This document shows, piece by piece, positions 61,918-64,000 of a stretch of 64,000 bases of DNA. The DNA is taken from contig JANOBD010000086.1 in NCBI GenBank assembly GCA_031411495.1, positions 62,001 through 126,000 of the forward strand, read 5' to 3'. Both the position numbers and the translations under genes were made by a program. The stretch comes from JANOBD01 sp031411495. Lineage in GTDB: Bacteria > Planctomycetota > Phycisphaerae > Tepidisphaerales > Tepidisphaeraceae. Positions within the stretch are counted from its first letter, which is position 1, and each line of letters opens with the position of its first letter. A model generated the notes under the pieces. The model searched no databases and was not told the origin of the DNA. It worked only from the letters and a program-made list of their open reading frames with translations.

Positions 61918-62553
61918 TCAGCCCGCTTGCGGCGTCGCGTGCGGATTGTTGAGCTTTGATTCCTCTTCACTTTCGGGCGGCGTCGGTTTTGGCTCGGCTG
62001 TCGGCGTCGTCGGCAGTTCTTCCACCGGAATCTTCTCAACGACCTTTGGCGGTTCGGCCGGTTTCGGCGTCTCCACCGGCCTGACCACGACCGGCGCCGG
62101 CGCGAGCGTCATCTCCGGCGTTGGTTCGACCTCGGGCAGCGGCTCGGGCTTCGATTCGATCTGCTTTTGCTCAGTGGGTCTCGGCGATTTCGGCTCGATG
62201 CGCGGCTTCACCATCGGCGTCGGCGCCGGCTTCACGCGCAGCATCGATGCCTTCCGCTCCATCTCCTCGCGCGCGAGTTGCTCGGCACGCTTCTTCCGCG
62301 CGGCGCGGGTACGGCGAAGATTGACTGTAGCGGTAAACAGTGCCCAGCTGATCGTCATGATTAGCCCGCCGCAAAAGAACGCCGCTACCGCGAGCGCGAT
62401 GACGCTGGTTTCTTCCACGGGTCGGCCCGGCCAGTACCAGATGGACGCGGTCTGCTTCGAGTTCTTCCAGAGCAGCGCCAGCGCGTAGAGGCCGACCGTG
62501 ACGAGCACGAGCACGCGGATCCACCACCAGAGCGAGGCCAGGAAATGTTTCAT
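61918..62553 (-). CDS. Small membrane protein with a long Pro/Lys-rich tail
   Basis: 211 residues from ATG at 62553. Two helices, WWWIRVLVLVTVGLYALAL and VIALAVAAFFCGGLIMTISW, in the spacing of LapA/DUF1049 proteins, then a basic R/K segment and a 110-residue tail of low complexity, rich in P, E, K and V (EPLPEVEPTPEMTLAPAPVV). Lies 22 nt after the prepilin peptidase gene, same strand, suggesting an operon. LapA-like identity is tentative. Confidence 0.65.
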   Translation of the reverse strand: MKHFLASLWWWIRVLVLVTVGLYALALLWKNSKQTASIWYWPGRPVEETSVIALAVAAFFCGGLIMTISWALFTATVNLRRTRAARKKRAEQLAREEMERKASMLRVKPAPTPMVKPRIEPKSPRPTEQKQIESKPEPLPEVEPTPEMTLAPAPVVVRPVETPKPAEPPKVVEKIPVEELPTTPTAEPKPTPPESEEESKLNNPHATPQAG

Positions 62554-62575
62554 TTCGTTCCGTCCACAGCGCACA

Positions 62576-63880
62576 TCACAGATGCAGAGCGCTCCGCATC
62601 ATCATAGCGAGTCCCGCCAAACCGGGGCCGAGCCAGCCCGCGATCGGGCAGTATAAAAAGATGGCAAGGATCGAAGCGATGGACAGGTAGGGACCGAACG
62701 GAACTGCGCGTTTCGGGTCGACGAAGACGAGGTATAGATGGATTAGGAGGGCTGGGAGGGGCGATAAGAAAAAAGCGACGCTGGACATGCCCGCGCCCAG
62801 GATCGCGCCGACGCCGAACATGAGGTGCACATCGCCCATGCCCATCGCCTCGCGGCCGAAGCCGATCGAGCCGAGCACGCGGGTGATCCAGATCCAGCTC
62901 GCGCCGATCAGCGCGCCCATGAGCGAGCCGACGAAGCCGTTGAGAAAGCGCGTGTCATGAACACTCTGGCCGATCGCGGCGACCGCTGGCACTTTCATCG
63001 CCAGCACTCCGAGCACACCCGCGAGCGCAAGCGGCGGGATCAGGAAAAGCATCTCGTGGCGCATTTCCTTTCGAACCTCGGACGACGTGTATTCCTTCGC
63101 GTTCACGGGCAGGTCTTCGAGCTTGATCTTGCCGGATGCGATGGCGTCCTGCTCGTTCTTGGTGAGCTGTTCGCCTTCGAGAAAGCTGCGCTTGATGATT
63201 CCAAAGCGGAGCAACAGGAGCGAGACGACCAGGCCGCCGCCGCCGCCGATCGCCATCAGGCCGGGAGCGGGGTCTTGAATGAGGGAGCCGGGCAGGCCGG
63301 GTTTGTCCCAGATCGTGTGGCCGGCGAAACCGATGAGCGCCATCACCCACGGGATCCAGAGCGGGATGATGTAAAGCTCGGCATCAATCAGGCTGGCGGC
63401 GATCAGACACGCGATCATCGGCAGGAAGAGGTAGAGCAGCCACCCGTCCCGCGCGAGGTTCAGGCCGCCGGGCACGAACATGGGCTGATCGAGATACGGG
63501 TTCGACATCGGCATCGCCGGAGCACACGGGCCGAGCCCAAAATGGAACATCAGGAGGAAGGTGAGGACAAACAGCAAGCCGGTAAAGAACTCGACGATGG
63601 GATAGCGTGGAGAGATCGCCTGGGCGCAGTAGCGACATTTGCCGCGTAGAAAGATCCAGCCGAAGACGGGAATGTTGTCGCGCCAGCTCAGTCGCGTGTC
63701 GCACTTCGGGCAGTGCGACGGGGGCGAGGAAAGGCCGCGAAGCATGAGCCACGCCTCGCCCAACAGCGACGTGCCGGCCGGCGACAGGATGCGCGGCAGG
63801 CGGTAGACGACGACGTTGATAAAACTTCCCGCCGACGCCCCGAACGCGAACAGAAAGACGATGATCAGCCACTGCTGCAT
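62576..63880 (-). CDS. Prepilin peptidase (A24 family)
   Basis: 434 residues. N-terminal methyltransferase-type domain with zinc-like pairs Cys57/Cys60 (HCPKC) and Cys82/Cys85 (CRYC), PVFGWIFLRG and SPRYPIVEFFTGLLF; the peptidase aspartates are in LIDAELYIIP and AMGMGDVHLMFGVGAILG. Several helices; a long extra cytoplasmic segment between helices (about 250-290) makes it larger than PilD proteins. Cleaves the leader of type IV pilin-like proteins, so a pilus or type II secretion system should exist elsewhere. Confidence 0.9.
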   Translation of the reverse strand: MQQWLIIVFLFAFGASAGSFINVVVYRLPRILSPAGTSLLGEAWLMLRGLSSPPSHCPKCDTRLSWRDNIPVFGWIFLRGKCRYCAQAISPRYPIVEFFTGLLFVLTFLLMFHFGLGPCAPAMPMSNPYLDQPMFVPGGLNLARDGWLLYLFLPMIACLIAASLIDAELYIIPLWIPWVMALIGFAGHTIWDKPGLPGSLIQDPAPGLMAIGGGGGLVVSLLLLRFGIIKRSFLEGEQLTKNEQDAIASGKIKLEDLPVNAKEYTSSEVRKEMRHEMLFLIPPLALAGVLGVLAMKVPAVAAIGQSVHDTRFLNGFVGSLMGALIGASWIWITRVLGSIGFGREAMGMGDVHLMFGVGAILGAGMSSVAFFLSPLPALLIHLYLVFVDPKRAVPFGPYLSIASILAIFLYCPIAGWLGPGLAGLAMMMRSALHL

Positions 63881-64000
63881 GGGCGGGAGTGTAACCAGAT
63901 CATCGGGCGTGGCGAATCGCGGCGAGCAATGTCGGCATCTCAGCCTGGCGCGAAGAATGTGCGGCGAGTTGTCGCGCGAACGTTCGCGTGCTGATTTGAT

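Noticed and set aside
1..64000. CRISPR array, tRNA or rRNA gene, transposase or prophage
   Set aside because: No regularly spaced direct repeats, no cloverleaf with a GTTCGA-type arm, no rRNA-like stretch and no transposase or integrase product was seen by reading; short RNA genes could still be missed.

Overview
The window is high-GC bacterial chromosome from a diderm, most likely a planctomycete and probably class Phycisphaerae. Evidence: at least five exported proteins with C-terminal PEP-CTERM sorting signals, a planctomycete-type FESLERRRLF secretion leader on a GH5 glycosidase, three Gfo/Idh/MocA oxidoreductases, a full lipopolysaccharide and outer-membrane toolkit (bamA, skp, lpxD, lptB, lptF, lptG), and peptidoglycan genes (murD, ddl). 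The organism is inferred from gene content only. I saw no rRNA, tRNA, CRISPR array, transposase, integrase or phage module.

Layout. 1-16.5 kb is mostly minus strand: a partial beta-repeat exported protein with a near-consensus promoter, a FlgM-like small gene, murD, then plus-strand dus, two small genes and an EamA transporter, then minus-strand PEP-CTERM proteins, a methyltransferase, UbiD, a polyprenyl diphosphate synthase, a transglutaminase-like protein and a frameshifted secreted protein. 17.5-21.2 kb holds ilvB with a long leader and a large PEP-CTERM protein. 21.2-28.7 kb holds an epimerase, a FIST sensor coupled to a GAF-GGDEF-EAL protein, a Tat-exported superoxide dismutase and an ASCH-like protein. 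28.9-38.2 kb holds lptF-lptG, a GH5 gene broken by an in-frame stop, a large membrane protein, another PEP-CTERM protein and holA. 38.4-46.6 kb holds a candidate small RNA, three Gfo/Idh genes, a MarR-ClC-Rieske operon and ddl. 46.6-57.8 kb is a long minus-strand block: lptB, recR, a GTPase, tyrA, a VWA protein, bamA, skp, lpxD and a DUF2461 gene. 57.8-64 kb holds a nitrilase-family amidase, a 2-hydroxyacid dehydrogenase, an SPFH protein, a CYTH protein and a prepilin peptidase.

The most unusual signal is a set of short palindromic elements, about 60-230 nt, of several sequence families. Most lie between genes (39.8, 44.6, 47.4, 57.0, 61.1 and 61.8 kb). Two lie inside otherwise intact genes, in frame, adding roughly 30 residues to a tRNA-dihydrouridine synthase (4.69 kb) and to a VWA protein (52.84 kb). 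A third gene, murD, carries an extra low-complexity segment of about 50 residues. This resembles the in-frame palindromic elements known from Rickettsia. Other points of note are an orphan strong terminator with a C-rich, CCUCC-bearing candidate sRNA, a GH5 gene whose last 40 codons lie in frame behind a TAA, and a secreted-protein gene apparently frameshifted in a GATC repeat.
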